Shown here in pieces: positions 1 to 8,903 of a DNA stretch of 64,000 nt. The stretch is from contig NZ_RQFK01000011.1 in NCBI RefSeq assembly GCF_004770765.1, positions 496,001-560,000 on the forward strand. Reading direction: 5' to 3'. Under the pieces are notes generated by a model, which was not told the DNA's origin, ran no database searches, and worked only from the letters and a program-made list of their open reading frames with translations. The first letter of the stretch is position 1. Every line of letters begins with the position of its first letter. This stretch comes from Leptospira noumeaensis (lineage in GTDB: Bacteria > Spirochaetota > Leptospiria > Leptospirales > Leptospiraceae). The position numbers and the translations under genes were made by a program.

Positions 1-1
1 A

Positions 2-226
2 TGTACTGCCACCAAATTATTTTTCAAAACCTGTGATTGGATCGATGTTTTGCGATTTGATTTCTTTTTATCGAGAAAAGAAATAGAAACAACCGAATTC
101 CATCGGTTGCCACCGGATTTACTCATTGAAATTCCCTACTATGCAACAGGAATTTTTCTTGTTGGTGGCGGGGTAACCAAAGAGAGAAAACCATTTGAAT
201 TTTCTCTTCTTTGGTTTGATTATTAA
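2..226 (+). CDS. C-terminal end of an unknown protein (partial)
   Basis: An open frame enters from the left edge and stops with TAA at 224-226, giving about 74 residues that end in FEFSLLWFDY. The piece contains a Lys/Arg/Glu-rich stretch and a Gly-rich turn (GGGVTKER). I recognise no family. It ends 7 bp before the stop codon of the next gene, which lies on the other strand, so the two genes are convergent. The 5' part is outside the window. The call rests only on an uninterrupted frame with ordinary composition that ends in a sensible intergenic position. Confidence 0.55.
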   Translation, partial: CTATKLFFKTCDWIDVLRFDFFLSRKEIETTEFHRLPPDLLIEIPYYATGIFLVGGGVTKERKPFEFSLLWFDY

Positions 227-232
227 AGTTTG

Positions 233-673
233 TTAATGAGGAAAACTTTTACCTTGGAATTTTAAGGTTTGGCTTGTTGCGTTTTTTTCTATTTTTATAT
301 AGTTATAAACATGATCATCGATGGCAACAGCTTTGTAATAGGTTCTTTTTCCAATCCAATCGGAATCCATTAAAATCGGATCAGTAATTTCCAAAGTAAC
401 CATTTCAAATTCGCAACCACCATTCCAAACCAATTTATTTTTTACATAAAATTGATCGATCACTCGATGAAAGTTGATCAATTCCTCGGTGATTTCTACA
501 TGAATGACAAGTGAATTTTCACCAAAATGAATGGTTTCTGTATAATACCCTGGTTTAAATTTACAATTGAGATTTGGTTTTGACTTTTGAAAGTTAATTG
601 AATCAAGCGAACTAATTGTAAAAAAAAGTAACAATGTGATTAGGTGTATCTTTATTTTCATTTGTTTTGTCAT
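233..673 (-). CDS. Small exported hypothetical protein
   Basis: The 146-residue product starts with a basic N-terminus (MTKQMKIKIH) and a hydrophobic stretch (LITLLLFFTISS), which looks like a signal peptide, so it is probably exported. The mature part is polar, has two Cys, and resembles no family I know. A second ATG at 661 would remove four residues; neither start has a good ribosome binding site. It lies downstream of glpK on the same strand with about 60 bp between, so it may be its own unit or the tail of the glpK transcript. Function unknown. Confidence 0.6.
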   Translation of the reverse strand: MTKQMKIKIHLITLLLFFTISSLDSINFQKSKPNLNCKFKPGYYTETIHFGENSLVIHVEITEELINFHRVIDQFYVKNKLVWNGGCEFEMVTLEITDPILMDSDWIGKRTYYKAVAIDDHVYNYIKIEKNATSQTLKFQGKSFPH

Positions 674-732
674 TTTATTAATATTTAAAAACTACACCTA
701 ACAAACATTCTTACTCACACAAAGGTATCAAA

Positions 733-2229
733 CTAATTTCCTGTTTTCACTCGTGAAATCGCCCAGTTCCATTTATCAATTTCTTCGTTTCGTTCCGATT
801 CTTTCATCTTAGGCAAAAATTGGGTCGTTTTGGTTTCTTCTTTTCTAAGGCTTGCCACAGATTTAAAAAATCCACGTTCGAGTCCTGCCAGGTATGCGGC
901 ACCAAGTACAGTTGTATCAACATTTTGTGGTCGGATGACTTTGGTTCCTAGAATGTCTGCTTGGAACTGCATAAGCCAAGCATTGGAAGTGGCTCCCCCA
1001 TCCACACGTAAAAACTTCAATGGTTTTCCTGTTTCTTTTTCCATGGCATTGGCAAGTTCATAGGATTGTAAAGCAATGGCTTTGAGTGCGGCTCTTGTGA
1101 TCTGTGCGGGACTTGTGTCACGCGAAAGACCAAAGATAGCACCACGTGCCTCTTGGTCCCAATGAGGAGCTCCAAGGCCAGCAAAGGCAGGAACAAAAAC
1201 CAAATCATCTTTAGTTTTAATGGCCTTCACCAATTTTTCAGAATCTTTCGAGTATTTAAAAAATTCTAAATTATCTCGAAGGAACTGCACGACCGCTCCA
1301 CCAATAAATACAGATCCTTCCAAACAATAGACTGTTTTCCCTTCAGGACCAAGTGCAAGGGTTGTGATGAGACCTTGGTTGGAAATTCTAAATTCATCTC
1401 CTACATTGAAGAGTAAAAAACATCCAGTTCCATATGTGTTTTTGGCTTCTCCAGGTTCCGTACAAAGTTGTCCAAAAAGAGCTCCTTGTTGGTCACCTAC
1501 GAGTGACGATATAGGAATGCCATCGGGAAGAGATTTTACATTCGAAGTGAATCCAAATAGATTTTTTGAATTGAACGCTTTCGGAAGCATAGACATTGGA
1601 ACTCTTAAAATTTCACAAAGTTCCTCATCCCATTCTTTGGTTTGGATATTAAAAAGAAGGGTTCTTGAGGCATTGGTATGATCGGTTTTGTGTTCTTTAT
1701 GACCTGTAAGTTTGTATAATAACCAAGTGTCAATGGTTCCAAATAACAAATCACCTTTTTCTGCTTTGGCACGAGCCCCTTTTACGTTATCTAAGATCCA
1801 TTGGATTTTGGTTCCCGAAAAATACGCATCCAAAACAAGACCTGTTTTATTTCGAAAGTTAGAATCTAGACTTTGTTTTTTTAATTCCTTACAAATATCA
1901 GAGGTTCTTCTACATTGCCAAACAATGGCGTTATACACGGGTTTGCCGGTCTTTTTATCCCAAACCACAGAAGTTTCTCTTTGGTTTGTGATCCCAATAG
2001 CAACAGCATCTTTGGGATTTAGATTTCCATTTTTTATGGCGGTTCCAATGAGTTTTTGAGTTTTGGCCCAGATCTCTTCTGGATCATGTTCTACCCAACC
2101 TGGTTTTGGATAGTATTGTTTGAATTCTTGGTATGCGGAAGAAATTACCTTTCCTTTATCATTAAAACAAAATGTTCTAATCCCTGTTGTACCTGCATCT
2201 ATCCCGATAATATAACTTTTTTTTGCCAT
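733..2229 (-). CDS. glpK: Glycerol kinase
   Basis: This 498-residue protein is close to the usual GlpK length of about 500. It phosphorylates glycerol with ATP to glycerol 3-phosphate in the cytoplasm. The N-terminus carries the FGGY-kinase phosphate-binding loop (GIDAGTTGIRTFCF), followed by ITNQRET, and the C-terminal half has the signature region (GLGAPHWDQEARGAIFGLSR) and the adenosine-site segment (RVDGGATSNAWLMQFQAD). An AGAGG ribosome binding site lies just before the ATG. It starts 1 bp after the upstream metallo-hydrolase stop, so the two are very likely co-transcribed. No glpF or glpD is in the window. Confidence 0.96.
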   Translation of the reverse strand: MAKKSYIIGIDAGTTGIRTFCFNDKGKVISSAYQEFKQYYPKPGWVEHDPEEIWAKTQKLIGTAIKNGNLNPKDAVAIGITNQRETSVVWDKKTGKPVYNAIVWQCRRTSDICKELKKQSLDSNFRNKTGLVLDAYFSGTKIQWILDNVKGARAKAEKGDLLFGTIDTWLLYKLTGHKEHKTDHTNASRTLLFNIQTKEWDEELCEILRVPMSMLPKAFNSKNLFGFTSNVKSLPDGIPISSLVGDQQGALFGQLCTEPGEAKNTYGTGCFLLFNVGDEFRISNQGLITTLALGPEGKTVYCLEGSVFIGGAVVQFLRDNLEFFKYSKDSEKLVKAIKTKDDLVFVPAFAGLGAPHWDQEARGAIFGLSRDTSPAQITRAALKAIALQSYELANAMEKETGKPLKFLRVDGGATSNAWLMQFQADILGTKVIRPQNVDTTVLGAAYLAGLERGFFKSVASLRKEETKTTQFLPKMKESERNEEIDKWNWAISRVKTGN

Positions 2230-2230
2230 T

Positions 2231-3187
2231 TTAAACCTCTATTTCCAAACCTTCATAAGCCATAATGATTTCTAATTTGCCATGTGGATCAAACATCTCT
2301 TTGTATTTGAGTGCGCGTAAATACACCAAGTCTAATTTTTCATCATCATAAGAAGGGTCATGATGAAACATCACTAATTTTTTGACCTTAGCACGAAGGG
2401 CAATGTCTGTGGCAATGGAAGCAGAACTATGCCCCCAATCAATTTTCTGAAGTGACTCTTCAAAAGTATATTGTGTATCGAAAACCAAAACATCAGCATC
2501 TCGGAAGTAATCAATATAGGTGTCTATGTTTTCCATTTCTTCTAAATTGAATTCCGCATCCGATGCAAAAATAATTGCCTTTCCATCTTCCATAAACCGG
2601 TAAGAAAAACTCCCACCCGGATGACGCACCGCTTTACTAAAGGCCTGAATGTTTGGGCCAAGAGATATTGTCTCCCCTTCTTCTAAATATTGAAAGGTTT
2701 TATTGGCTGCATAATGATCGAAAGATACAGGAAAATGTGTAAATACAAACTGGTGTTCCAATCTTTTTTCTATATCGTTCATACAAGAGATAAATTCAAA
2801 ATGGTTCCCTGGTAAAAAAAGCGGAACAAAAAATGGAATCCCTTGGATATGATCCCAGTGTGTATGAGTTAAAATCCAATAAGCATGGCCAGTTCCTTTT
2901 CCAAAATCCGAACCCATCATTTGGTTTCCTAATTCCCTAAGCCCGGTTCCCCCATCAATGATAATTAAATTTCCATCTTTGTCACGGATTTCTACACAGG
3001 TCGTATTACCACCGTAAGTTGATGAAGAAGAAAAACTTAAAGAATTAAGAAAACTATGAATACTTTGTTCGTTTTGAATGTCCGTAGGACTTGCCAAAGA
3101 GAGAATTTTTTCTATTTTATGTTTTACGTTTTCAGGCCGAATGGGTGAACCTATGGATCCGCGAACACCCCAAAACTTGATTTTCAT
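2231..3187 (-). CDS. MBL-fold metallo-hydrolase
   Basis: This 318-residue protein has the metallo-beta-lactamase fold metal motif HTHWDHIQG, later His residues in VRHPGG and an Asp in ASDAEFN, which together form a two-metal site. It begins MKIKFWGVRGSIGSP, a start seen in MBL proteins related to phosphodiesterases or PqqB/ElaC-like hydrolases. The substrate cannot be told from sequence. There is no signal peptide, so it is cytoplasmic. It is the first gene of a two-gene unit with glpK and is divergent from the STAS gene, with an 85-bp shared upstream region. Confidence 0.88.
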   Translation of the reverse strand: MKIKFWGVRGSIGSPIRPENVKHKIEKILSLASPTDIQNEQSIHSFLNSLSFSSSSTYGGNTTCVEIRDKDGNLIIIDGGTGLRELGNQMMGSDFGKGTGHAYWILTHTHWDHIQGIPFFVPLFLPGNHFEFISCMNDIEKRLEHQFVFTHFPVSFDHYAANKTFQYLEEGETISLGPNIQAFSKAVRHPGGSFSYRFMEDGKAIIFASDAEFNLEEMENIDTYIDYFRDADVLVFDTQYTFEESLQKIDWGHSSASIATDIALRAKVKKLVMFHHDPSYDDEKLDLVYLRALKYKEMFDPHGKLEIIMAYEGLEIEV

Positions 3188-3272
3188 TGCTCTTTTTCTA
3201 GAGTCCTTTTTTGAAAAATCAAACGTTTTTTGATTGTATTTGGTTCTTTCAGATGTTGTCTTAACTTAAGTT
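3188..3272. promoter_or_regulatory. Divergent upstream region with inverted repeats
   Basis: This 85-bp gap separates the divergent MBL hydrolase and STAS genes and must hold promoters for both. It contains an inverted repeat (AATCAAA at 3217-3223 and TTTGATT at 3229-3235) and a perfect 10-bp palindrome AACTTAAGTT at 3263-3272 that touches the STAS start codon, where a ribosome binding site would normally be. No purine-rich Shine-Dalgarno is visible for the STAS gene. Regulatory meaning is inferred only. Confidence 0.35.
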
Positions 3273-3590
3273 ATGTTTCAGTATGAAATCAAACGCGAAA
3301 ATGAAAAGGCCCTTGTCCTTCTAGAAGGATCCTTGTCCCTTCGCGACACTCCCAAACTGAAAGCAGATATCAAAACCTTAATCGATAACCCAGAAATTCA
3401 GGAACTGGTTTTCGATTTTAAAAATTTGAGTTACCTAGACTCTTCGGGGATTGGAATCCTTCTCCACAGTTACAGTTGGACCAAAGAAAAAAACAAACTA
3501 GTCCGTATCATCCATCTTTCCGATGAAGTACGAACTATATTTACTGTTGCCAACCTACTAGATATTTTCCAACTAAAAGAAAAAACCTAA
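3273..3590 (+). CDS. STAS-domain anti-sigma factor antagonist
   Basis: This 105-residue protein is a single STAS domain, as in SpoIIAA/RsbV. The conserved loop YLDSSGIGILLHSY includes Ser57/Ser58, the position phosphorylated by anti-sigma kinases and dephosphorylated by PP2C/SpoIIE-type phosphatases in partner-switching systems. No anti-sigma kinase or sigma factor is adjacent. A PP2C phosphatase is encoded at 29.9 kb, but nothing shows that the two act together. It stands alone, and its 3' end overlaps the stop of pssA on the opposite strand by 4 bp. Confidence 0.88.
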   Translation: MFQYEIKRENEKALVLLEGSLSLRDTPKLKADIKTLIDNPEIQELVFDFKNLSYLDSSGIGILLHSYSWTKEKNKLVRIIHLSDEVRTIFTVANLLDIFQLKEKT

Positions 3591-4342
3591 ACCCGGTAGT
3601 CCTGAATGGTTTGGATGAGAAAGGAAACAATTCCGGAAAATACATAAAATCCCACAGCACCATACATCACGTAAGGCCATCTGTAAAATCCAATGGCGAG
3701 TAACAAAAGTCCAAGCCCAATGATACTGATCCCTAATTTTTTCCAGGAGAAAAGCCCTCGGATGGCTACTTGTGGTTTGCTATAACGGAGAGTCGAAACC
3801 ATGAGTAATGCCGTTATCACAAAAAAGAGAACCGCAGTCCAGACAGGAACTTGTGATACGGAAAACACAAGAGGGAAAATTCCAATCACAACTCCAGCGA
3901 CGGGAGAGGGAAGACCATTAAAAGATTTTGGATCGTGTGCTACGTTAAAACGTGCCAACCGGTAAGCTGCACAAATCGGATAAAGAGCTGCAATGAACAT
4001 ACCCAAAGGAAAATAATCAGGTTTGTCAAAGATATCCAGTTTGATATCATAAAAGAACATTTTGTACGATAAAAAACCTGGTGCAATCCCAAAGGTGGTC
4101 AGGTCAGCAAGACTGTCTAAGTCCGCACCAAGTTCACTTGTGCAGTTGAGGGCACGAGCAGCCATCCCATCAAAACCGTCGAATAACGCGGCTAAGATGA
4201 TAAACACTCCTGCCAATGTGTAAAGTTCATGGGAGTTGGATTGGGAAGGGTTTGTTTCTGCTACGAGGAGCATCGAAACAAATCCTAAAGTTAAGTTCCC
4301 TAAAGTGAGAGTATTCGGAATCCAAGTTAATTTTAGTTTCAT
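3587..4342 (-). CDS. pssA: CDP-diacylglycerol--serine O-phosphatidyltransferase
   Basis: This 251-residue integral membrane enzyme makes phosphatidylserine from CDP-diacylglycerol and serine, the first step to phosphatidylethanolamine. The CDP-alcohol phosphotransferase motif is intact at residues 55-80: Asp55, Asp58, Gly59, Ala62-Arg63, Gly72, Asp76 and Asp80. Around it are six or more hydrophobic helices. The start codon overlaps the tsaD stop by 4 bp, so it is translationally coupled as the last gene of the lexA-to-pssA run. The downstream neighbour is convergent. Other CDP-alcohol transferases share the motif, but length and early placement of the motif fit PssA. Confidence 0.88.
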   Translation of the reverse strand: MKLKLTWIPNTLTLGNLTLGFVSMLLVAETNPSQSNSHELYTLAGVFIILAALFDGFDGMAARALNCTSELGADLDSLADLTTFGIAPGFLSYKMFFYDIKLDIFDKPDYFPLGMFIAALYPICAAYRLARFNVAHDPKSFNGLPSPVAGVVIGIFPLVFSVSQVPVWTAVLFFVITALLMVSTLRYSKPQVAIRGLFSWKKLGISIIGLGLLLLAIGFYRWPYVMYGAVGFYVFSGIVSFLIQTIQDYRV

Positions 4343-5364
4343 ATTATTTGTTCAAAGTTTCGTTTAGGGCTAACCTTAAAGTCGAGCCCCACAAAAGATT
4401 TTTGTTTCCAAAGATGGTATCCAAGACATGCCACCATCGCTCCGTTATCTGTGCAGTAAATTTTTTTGCCAGGATAAAATAGATCGAACCGAGACCTTTC
4501 CTTTTCTTTTTCCAGTTGCTTCCGAAGGGTTTCATTAGCGAGAACTCCACCTGCCGCCACCACCGTTCGAATTCCGGTTTGGGCTATGGCCTTCCGGACA
4601 TTCCGAGTGACGAGTTCAAAGGCAGTTTTTTGAAAGAAGTAAGAGATCTTTTCCAGAGGTGGATTTTCTGCATTTGCTTTTAAATAATAGAGAACTGCCG
4701 TTTTGAGACCACTATAGGAAAACCGAATGAGATCCTCCCCGTCTTCTTTTAAGAGTTTTGGAAAGGGATTCGGTCCTGCCTTGGCTGGATTATAAACATT
4801 TGCTTTGGCCTCTAAATAGGGACCACCGGGATAGGGAAGTTTTAGAACTGCACTGACCTTATCAAAGGCTTCCCCTAAAGAATCGTCCCTTGTATCGGCA
4901 AGGATTTGCAAATCACCAAACCCTTTGTAAAGATAAATGGACGAATTTCCTCCGGAAAGAAGGAGACCAAGCCAAGGAAAAGGTGGAAGTTCTCTTTCCA
5001 AACCAATCACAGCCAGATGTGCTTCCAAATGGTTGACGGCAACAATGGGAATCCCAAACACAAGTGAAATACTACGGGCAAGTTGAGCTCCTATCATCAG
5101 AGAACCAACTAACCCAGGATAGCTGGTAACTGCAACGTAGTCTAAATCAGAAAATTCGATCCCAGACTCATCCATCGCTTCTGCAAGTATAGAATTGATT
5201 TTTTCTAAATGCGCCCGAGAAGCAATTTCTGGAACCACTCCCCGATACGGAGAATGGGAATCGATTTGGCTATAGATTTTTAAAGAAAGGAGATCCTTTC
5301 CATCGCGAACGATGGCAATGGAAGTTTCATCACAACTGGATTCGATTCCTAACCCGTAGGTCAT
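4339..5364 (-). CDS. tsaD: tRNA N6-threonylcarbamoyladenosine (t6A37) synthase subunit TsaD
   Basis: TsaD transfers the threonylcarbamoyl group to A37 of ANN-decoding tRNAs together with TsaB and TsaE. At 341 residues it has the usual length. The N-terminal GIESSCDETSIAIV segment, the metal-binding NHLEAH motif (His112 and His116), LLLSGGNSS and the C-terminal CTDNGAMVA motif are all present. The ATG shares its first base with the last base of the ctpA stop. TsaB and TsaE are not in the window. The gene is essential in most bacteria. Confidence 0.96.
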   Translation of the reverse strand: MTYGLGIESSCDETSIAIVRDGKDLLSLKIYSQIDSHSPYRGVVPEIASRAHLEKINSILAEAMDESGIEFSDLDYVAVTSYPGLVGSLMIGAQLARSISLVFGIPIVAVNHLEAHLAVIGLERELPPFPWLGLLLSGGNSSIYLYKGFGDLQILADTRDDSLGEAFDKVSAVLKLPYPGGPYLEAKANVYNPAKAGPNPFPKLLKEDGEDLIRFSYSGLKTAVLYYLKANAENPPLEKISYFFQKTAFELVTRNVRKAIAQTGIRTVVAAGGVLANETLRKQLEKEKERSRFDLFYPGKKIYCTDNGAMVACLGYHLWKQKSFVGLDFKVSPKRNFEQII

Positions 5365-6743
5365 TATTTCAAAATACGAATGGCTTCTGCAAGTTGCGTA
5401 TCCAAATCCAATCTTGGTTTGGAATTAGATGAACCTGCTCTCATTTCATTGAATAAAAATACCCGTGTGACAGAATCCGAAATGTTTATATTTTCTTTTT
5501 TTAGAAGGGCCGTAAAATCTGTAATGGCTGCTTCATTATAATCTGCATGTGATTCTAAAAATGGCCGCACCAAATTCTTTTTATAAAGTTTTTCCAAAGC
5601 ATATTTTTCATCTTCACTTGCTGCAATGGGATTTACAATATAATCAGGAGTGATCCCTTTTCCATGGATGGAAACGCCAGAAGGAGTGTAGTATTTTTGG
5701 ATGGTGATAGCAACTCCTGTACCTCCAGAAAGAGGAAAAATAGATTGTACACTTCCTTTCCCGAAACTCTGTGTTCCCACAACGATAGCACGTTTGTTAT
5801 CCTTTAAAGCACCTGCTAAAATTTCAGAAGCACTGGCCGACCCTCCGTTTACCAAAATGGCAACAGGGATATCTAAAAACTTTTTTTCCTTTTTGTCGGC
5901 TTTATAACTTTTTACAAGAACTCCACCACGGCCTTTTACGGACACAATGTCCGCTTCCGGAGGTAAAAACAAATCAGCAAGGTCAATGGCTAAATCTAAA
6001 AGTCCACCGGGATTCATCCGTAAATCAATCACGAGTTTTTTTGCACCCGCTTCTTTCATGGCATTCACTGCCGAGGAAAATTCTTTTGCAGTGGTTTCTT
6101 TTCCCATAAACTGAACAAGTTTGATATAACCTGTTTCCGTTTCTTGCAGGTAATGAGACCTGACATATCTGATTTGAATGAGTTCTCTGACCAAATTCAC
6201 AGTAAAAGGATCTTTGATTCCTTTTCTTTCAATTTTCATAGAAATGGAGGAACCAACTTCTCCCCGCATCATTCCAATTGACTCAGATAAAGAAACTGCC
6301 TTTGTACTTCTGCCGTTGATTTCTATAATTTTATCTTGGGGTTGGAGACCAGCTTTCCATGCCGGTGTCCCTTCGATGGGAGCTACAATGATAAATGCAT
6401 TTTCTTGGAAACTGATTTCTACACCAATCCCGCCGAAACTTCCTTTGGTTTCATTTTGTAATTCACCAAATTCATCCGTATCTAAAAATCTAGTGTGAGG
6501 ATCACCTAAACTTTGCAAGGCGCCAAGAATGGCACCAGTATAGATTTTTTTTTCTTCTTGTGGGTCTACATAGTCGTTTTCAATATAAGAAACGACTTCA
6601 TGTAAAATTTGTAAGTATTTTTCCCCATCAGTGGAAATCGCTTTTACTTTTTCTGAACTAATAAAAAAAACCAGAGCCACCAAACAGGCTGTTATACTAC
6701 CCCAAACCAATCGTTCAGAGATTTTAATTCTATTCATTTCCAT
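5364..6743 (-). CDS. ctpA: C-terminal processing peptidase, S41 family
   Basis: The 459-residue protein has an N-terminal membrane anchor or signal (WGSITACLVALVFFISS), a PDZ domain (roughly residues 100-180, with GGIGVEISF and the Gly-rich loop) and an S41 protease domain. Catalytic Ser lies in NGGSASASEILAGAL and Lys in VGTQSFGKGSVQ. Such enzymes act in the periplasm on C-termini of envelope proteins. Its 5' end overlaps the lipoprotein gene by 14 bp and its stop overlaps tsaD by 1 bp, so it is inside an operon. Confidence 0.93.
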   Translation of the reverse strand: MEMNRIKISERLVWGSITACLVALVFFISSEKVKAISTDGEKYLQILHEVVSYIENDYVDPQEEKKIYTGAILGALQSLGDPHTRFLDTDEFGELQNETKGSFGGIGVEISFQENAFIIVAPIEGTPAWKAGLQPQDKIIEINGRSTKAVSLSESIGMMRGEVGSSISMKIERKGIKDPFTVNLVRELIQIRYVRSHYLQETETGYIKLVQFMGKETTAKEFSSAVNAMKEAGAKKLVIDLRMNPGGLLDLAIDLADLFLPPEADIVSVKGRGGVLVKSYKADKKEKKFLDIPVAILVNGGSASASEILAGALKDNKRAIVVGTQSFGKGSVQSIFPLSGGTGVAITIQKYYTPSGVSIHGKGITPDYIVNPIAASEDEKYALEKLYKKNLVRPFLESHADYNEAAITDFTALLKKENINISDSVTRVFLFNEMRAGSSNSKPRLDLDTQLAEAIRILK

Positions 6744-7020
6744 AAATTGACTCGTAAAGGGCTTTGTTTTCTTTTTTTAACATTTCTTTGGCTTCAGGCA
6801 CCGACAACCGGTAAACATCACAAGCCTCTTCAAAAAGGGCACTGTCCGTTGGAGTTGGCCTTTTGGTATCTGCCATGATCCCCGTTTGGATCCTGTTTTG
6901 TGCAAACCTTTCCAAAACTCGTTTGAGGTCGTAGGCATTAATTTCCTGTTTTTTGGGAGTGCAAGAGAGGAAAACGGAGAGGATAAAAAATAAGGGAATA
7001 AAGAAGAGATGTTTCGACAT
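6730..7020 (-). CDS. Small putative lipoprotein
   Basis: I choose the ATG at 7020, giving 96 residues that start MSKHLFFIPLFFILSVFLSC, a signal peptide ending in a lipobox-like LSC. The frame stays open up to 7056 but that extension would bury the signal peptide. The mature part is a helical, charged domain (AYDLKRVLERFAQNR, later VPEAKEMLKKENKALYESIYG) of unknown function. It lies 36 bp after lexA and overlaps ctpA, so it may assist or be processed by the CtpA protease; that is inference from position only. Confidence 0.78.
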   Translation of the reverse strand: MSKHLFFIPLFFILSVFLSCTPKKQEINAYDLKRVLERFAQNRIQTGIMADTKRPTPTDSALFEEACDVYRLSVPEAKEMLKKENKALYESIYGNE

Positions 7021-7056
7021 CCCTTCTAAACTCACTCTGAACGGGGCTTTGGTCAA

Positions 7057-7665
7057 TCAGTAAATGCGGTAGAGTCCGATTAGTTTTCCGATTATCGTAG
7101 CCTTTTTGGTGCGGATGGGTTTTAATTTTGCATTTCTTGGTTCAAGGCGGATCATATCTGTCTCTTTGTAAAAGACCTTGAGAGTGGCTTCGTTTTCGAT
7201 CATAGCCACAACAATTTCTCCGTTCCTAGCTGTATCTTTTTTTTGGATGATGGCAATGTCGCCATCGCTAATCCCTGCTTCCACCATAGAATCACCTTTC
7301 ACACGAAGGGCAAAGGTTCCTGGTTTGGCGGCCATTCCATCCGGAACAGCAATGTATTCTTCGATATTTTCTTCTGCTAGAATGGGAGAACCGGCAGCCA
7401 CTTGGCCGAGGAGAGGAATTCCTGAAGCGCGGACGAGGAGTGCCTCATCTGCATTTCCTTTTAAAAGTTCGATGGCCCGGCTTTGGTTTTTTGAAGTGCG
7501 GATGTACCCTTTTTTTTCAATGGCCTTAAGGTGGTCGTAAGCACCTTTGGCAGTGATTCCAAATTGGTCTCCCATTTCACGGATGGTGGGTGGAAACCCC
7601 TTCTCGCGCACTGTGTCCGTTATGTATTGCAGGACAGATTCTTGTTTTTCCGTGAGGTCTTTCAT
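7057..7665 (-). CDS. lexA: LexA repressor of the SOS regulon
   Basis: At 202 residues it matches E. coli LexA in length. The N-terminal winged helix-turn-helix (residues 1-65, GFPPTIREMGDQFGITAKG) binds SOS operators. The C-terminal S24 peptidase domain has the self-cleavage site Ala91-Gly92 (GQVAAGSP), the nucleophile Ser126 (KGDSMVEAG) and Lys163 (ATLKVFY). RecA-stimulated self-cleavage would derepress DNA-damage genes. It heads a run of closely spaced genes (lipoprotein, ctpA, tsaD, pssA), so LexA autoregulation could reach them. Confidence 0.96.
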   Translation of the reverse strand: MKDLTEKQESVLQYITDTVREKGFPPTIREMGDQFGITAKGAYDHLKAIEKKGYIRTSKNQSRAIELLKGNADEALLVRASGIPLLGQVAAGSPILAEENIEEYIAVPDGMAAKPGTFALRVKGDSMVEAGISDGDIAIIQKKDTARNGEIVVAMIENEATLKVFYKETDMIRLEPRNAKLKPIRTKKATIIGKLIGLYRIY

Positions 7666-7692
7666 ACTAAACAGATAACTAGGAAATGGGCG

Positions 7693-7715
7693 TTATGTCA
7701 ACAAAAAACTAGGAG
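7693..7715 (-). promoter_or_regulatory. Putative lexA promoter region
   Basis: Upstream of lexA the minus strand reads TTTGTTGACATAA (7705 to 7693). It contains a perfect -35 hexamer TTGACA, with an AT-rich TTATCT 17 bases later. The leading TTTG is one half of the TTTG-N5-CAAA site described for pathogenic Leptospira LexA, but the second half (ATAA) does not match. I therefore support a promoter weakly and do not call a LexA operator. Confidence 0.3.
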
Positions 7716-8897
7716 TTATAATTTTAAATACTCACTTTTTAAAACAAAACTTCCTTCTTCTACAATGGCTTCTCCAGATTCTACACCCGTAGTGATTTCC
7801 ACCCAGTGATCATAAGTTTTTCCCACTCCCACTTTTTTTGCAGAAAAGGATCCATCAGTGTTTCGAACAAAGATAAAATTTTCACCTTCAATTTTATGAA
7901 TACAATCAGCTGGGATCACCTTCGCTTTGTTTACCGATGATTCTACCATCGCACCTACAACAGTTGCTGTCACACTTTGTCCGGGACGAAGTCTGCCTTT
8001 TGAGTTTCGAACTTCCAAACGAATCTCTGCTGTTTTTTTAATGGGATCAATCACATCTCCGACATGAGAAACCACAGCTTTTAATGAATCATCTTTAGAT
8101 CCAATGGGAATTACCTTCGCTTCGTTTCCCACTCGAATGGAAGCTAAGTCCTTTTCATAAACTTCTAAGTTGATCCACAATACACTCAAATCAGCTACGG
8201 TAAAAAGATTATCACGTGCATTCACAGCTTGACCAATGATGGCTTCTCTTTCAGTGACGGTCCCAGAAATTGGTGTTCGGATGTATAAGTTCTTGGAATT
8301 GTATTTTCCTGCTTCTAAGTTTGCAATTTCTACTTCATTCAGTCCAAGATTTTCTAAGGCATTTCGAGATGTTTCCATCTCTGCCTTTACTGATTTATAA
8401 TCCATAAGGGACATTTCGTACTCTTTCGCAGAGGTTACTTTTCTTTCATAAAGATCTTTTGCTCTATCAGCCTGGACTTTTAATGCTTCTAGTCTTGCTC
8501 TTGCTTTTAAGTAATTGGCTTCTGTTGTTCCTAGTTCTACCGATTGGATGGAAGCAAGGGCTGTACTTTTTTTGACATGTTCCCCTTCCTTCACGAAAAC
8601 TTGAACAATTCGTCCACTCACACGAGAACCAACTTTGGCCACACTGTTCATATCATAAGATACAGTGCCTGGGAGTTGAAGTTCTTCTTCCAGAGCCTTT
8701 TCTTCCAAATATACTAGGGAAAATGGATGGTTCTTTTGGATTTCTTGAGAGATCACAAATTTAGATTTATCATCAGTTAGTGCTTCTGTTTTTTTACCAG
8801 CCCCAAAAAACTTTGTATAACCAAAGTATGCTAAACTTCCCACAAGAACGAGGATACTTAAAGATCTAATACTCTTAAAATTGAATTCTGTTTTCAT
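7716..8897 (-). CDS. czcB: RND efflux periplasmic adaptor (CzcB/CusB-like)
   Basis: This 393-residue membrane fusion protein has an N-terminal transmembrane anchor (SIRSLSILVLVGSLAYFGYTKFF), a barrel-sandwich lipoyl segment (VAKVGSRVSGRIVQVFVKEG), a long helical hairpin (about residues 125-190), a second lipoyl half (YIRTPISGTVTER) and the beta-barrel and membrane-proximal domains. It bridges the inner-membrane pump and outer-membrane channel. It is 6 bp downstream of the channel gene and is the last gene of the efflux operon. Metal specificity is inferred from the CzcA-type pump in the same operon. Confidence 0.9.
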   Translation of the reverse strand: MKTEFNFKSIRSLSILVLVGSLAYFGYTKFFGAGKKTEALTDDKSKFVISQEIQKNHPFSLVYLEEKALEEELQLPGTVSYDMNSVAKVGSRVSGRIVQVFVKEGEHVKKSTALASIQSVELGTTEANYLKARARLEALKVQADRAKDLYERKVTSAKEYEMSLMDYKSVKAEMETSRNALENLGLNEVEIANLEAGKYNSKNLYIRTPISGTVTEREAIIGQAVNARDNLFTVADLSVLWINLEVYEKDLASIRVGNEAKVIPIGSKDDSLKAVVSHVGDVIDPIKKTAEIRLEVRNSKGRLRPGQSVTATVVGAMVESSVNKAKVIPADCIHKIEGENFIFVRNTDGSFSAKKVGVGKTYDHWVEITTGVESGEAIVEEGSFVLKSEYLKL

Positions 8898-8903
8898 ATA
8901 AAT

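Noticed and set aside
7693..7705. LexA operator upstream of lexA
   Set aside because: Only one half (TTTG) of the TTTG-N5-CAAA site known for pathogenic Leptospira fits; the second half is ATAA. The saprophyte site may differ, so it is not called.
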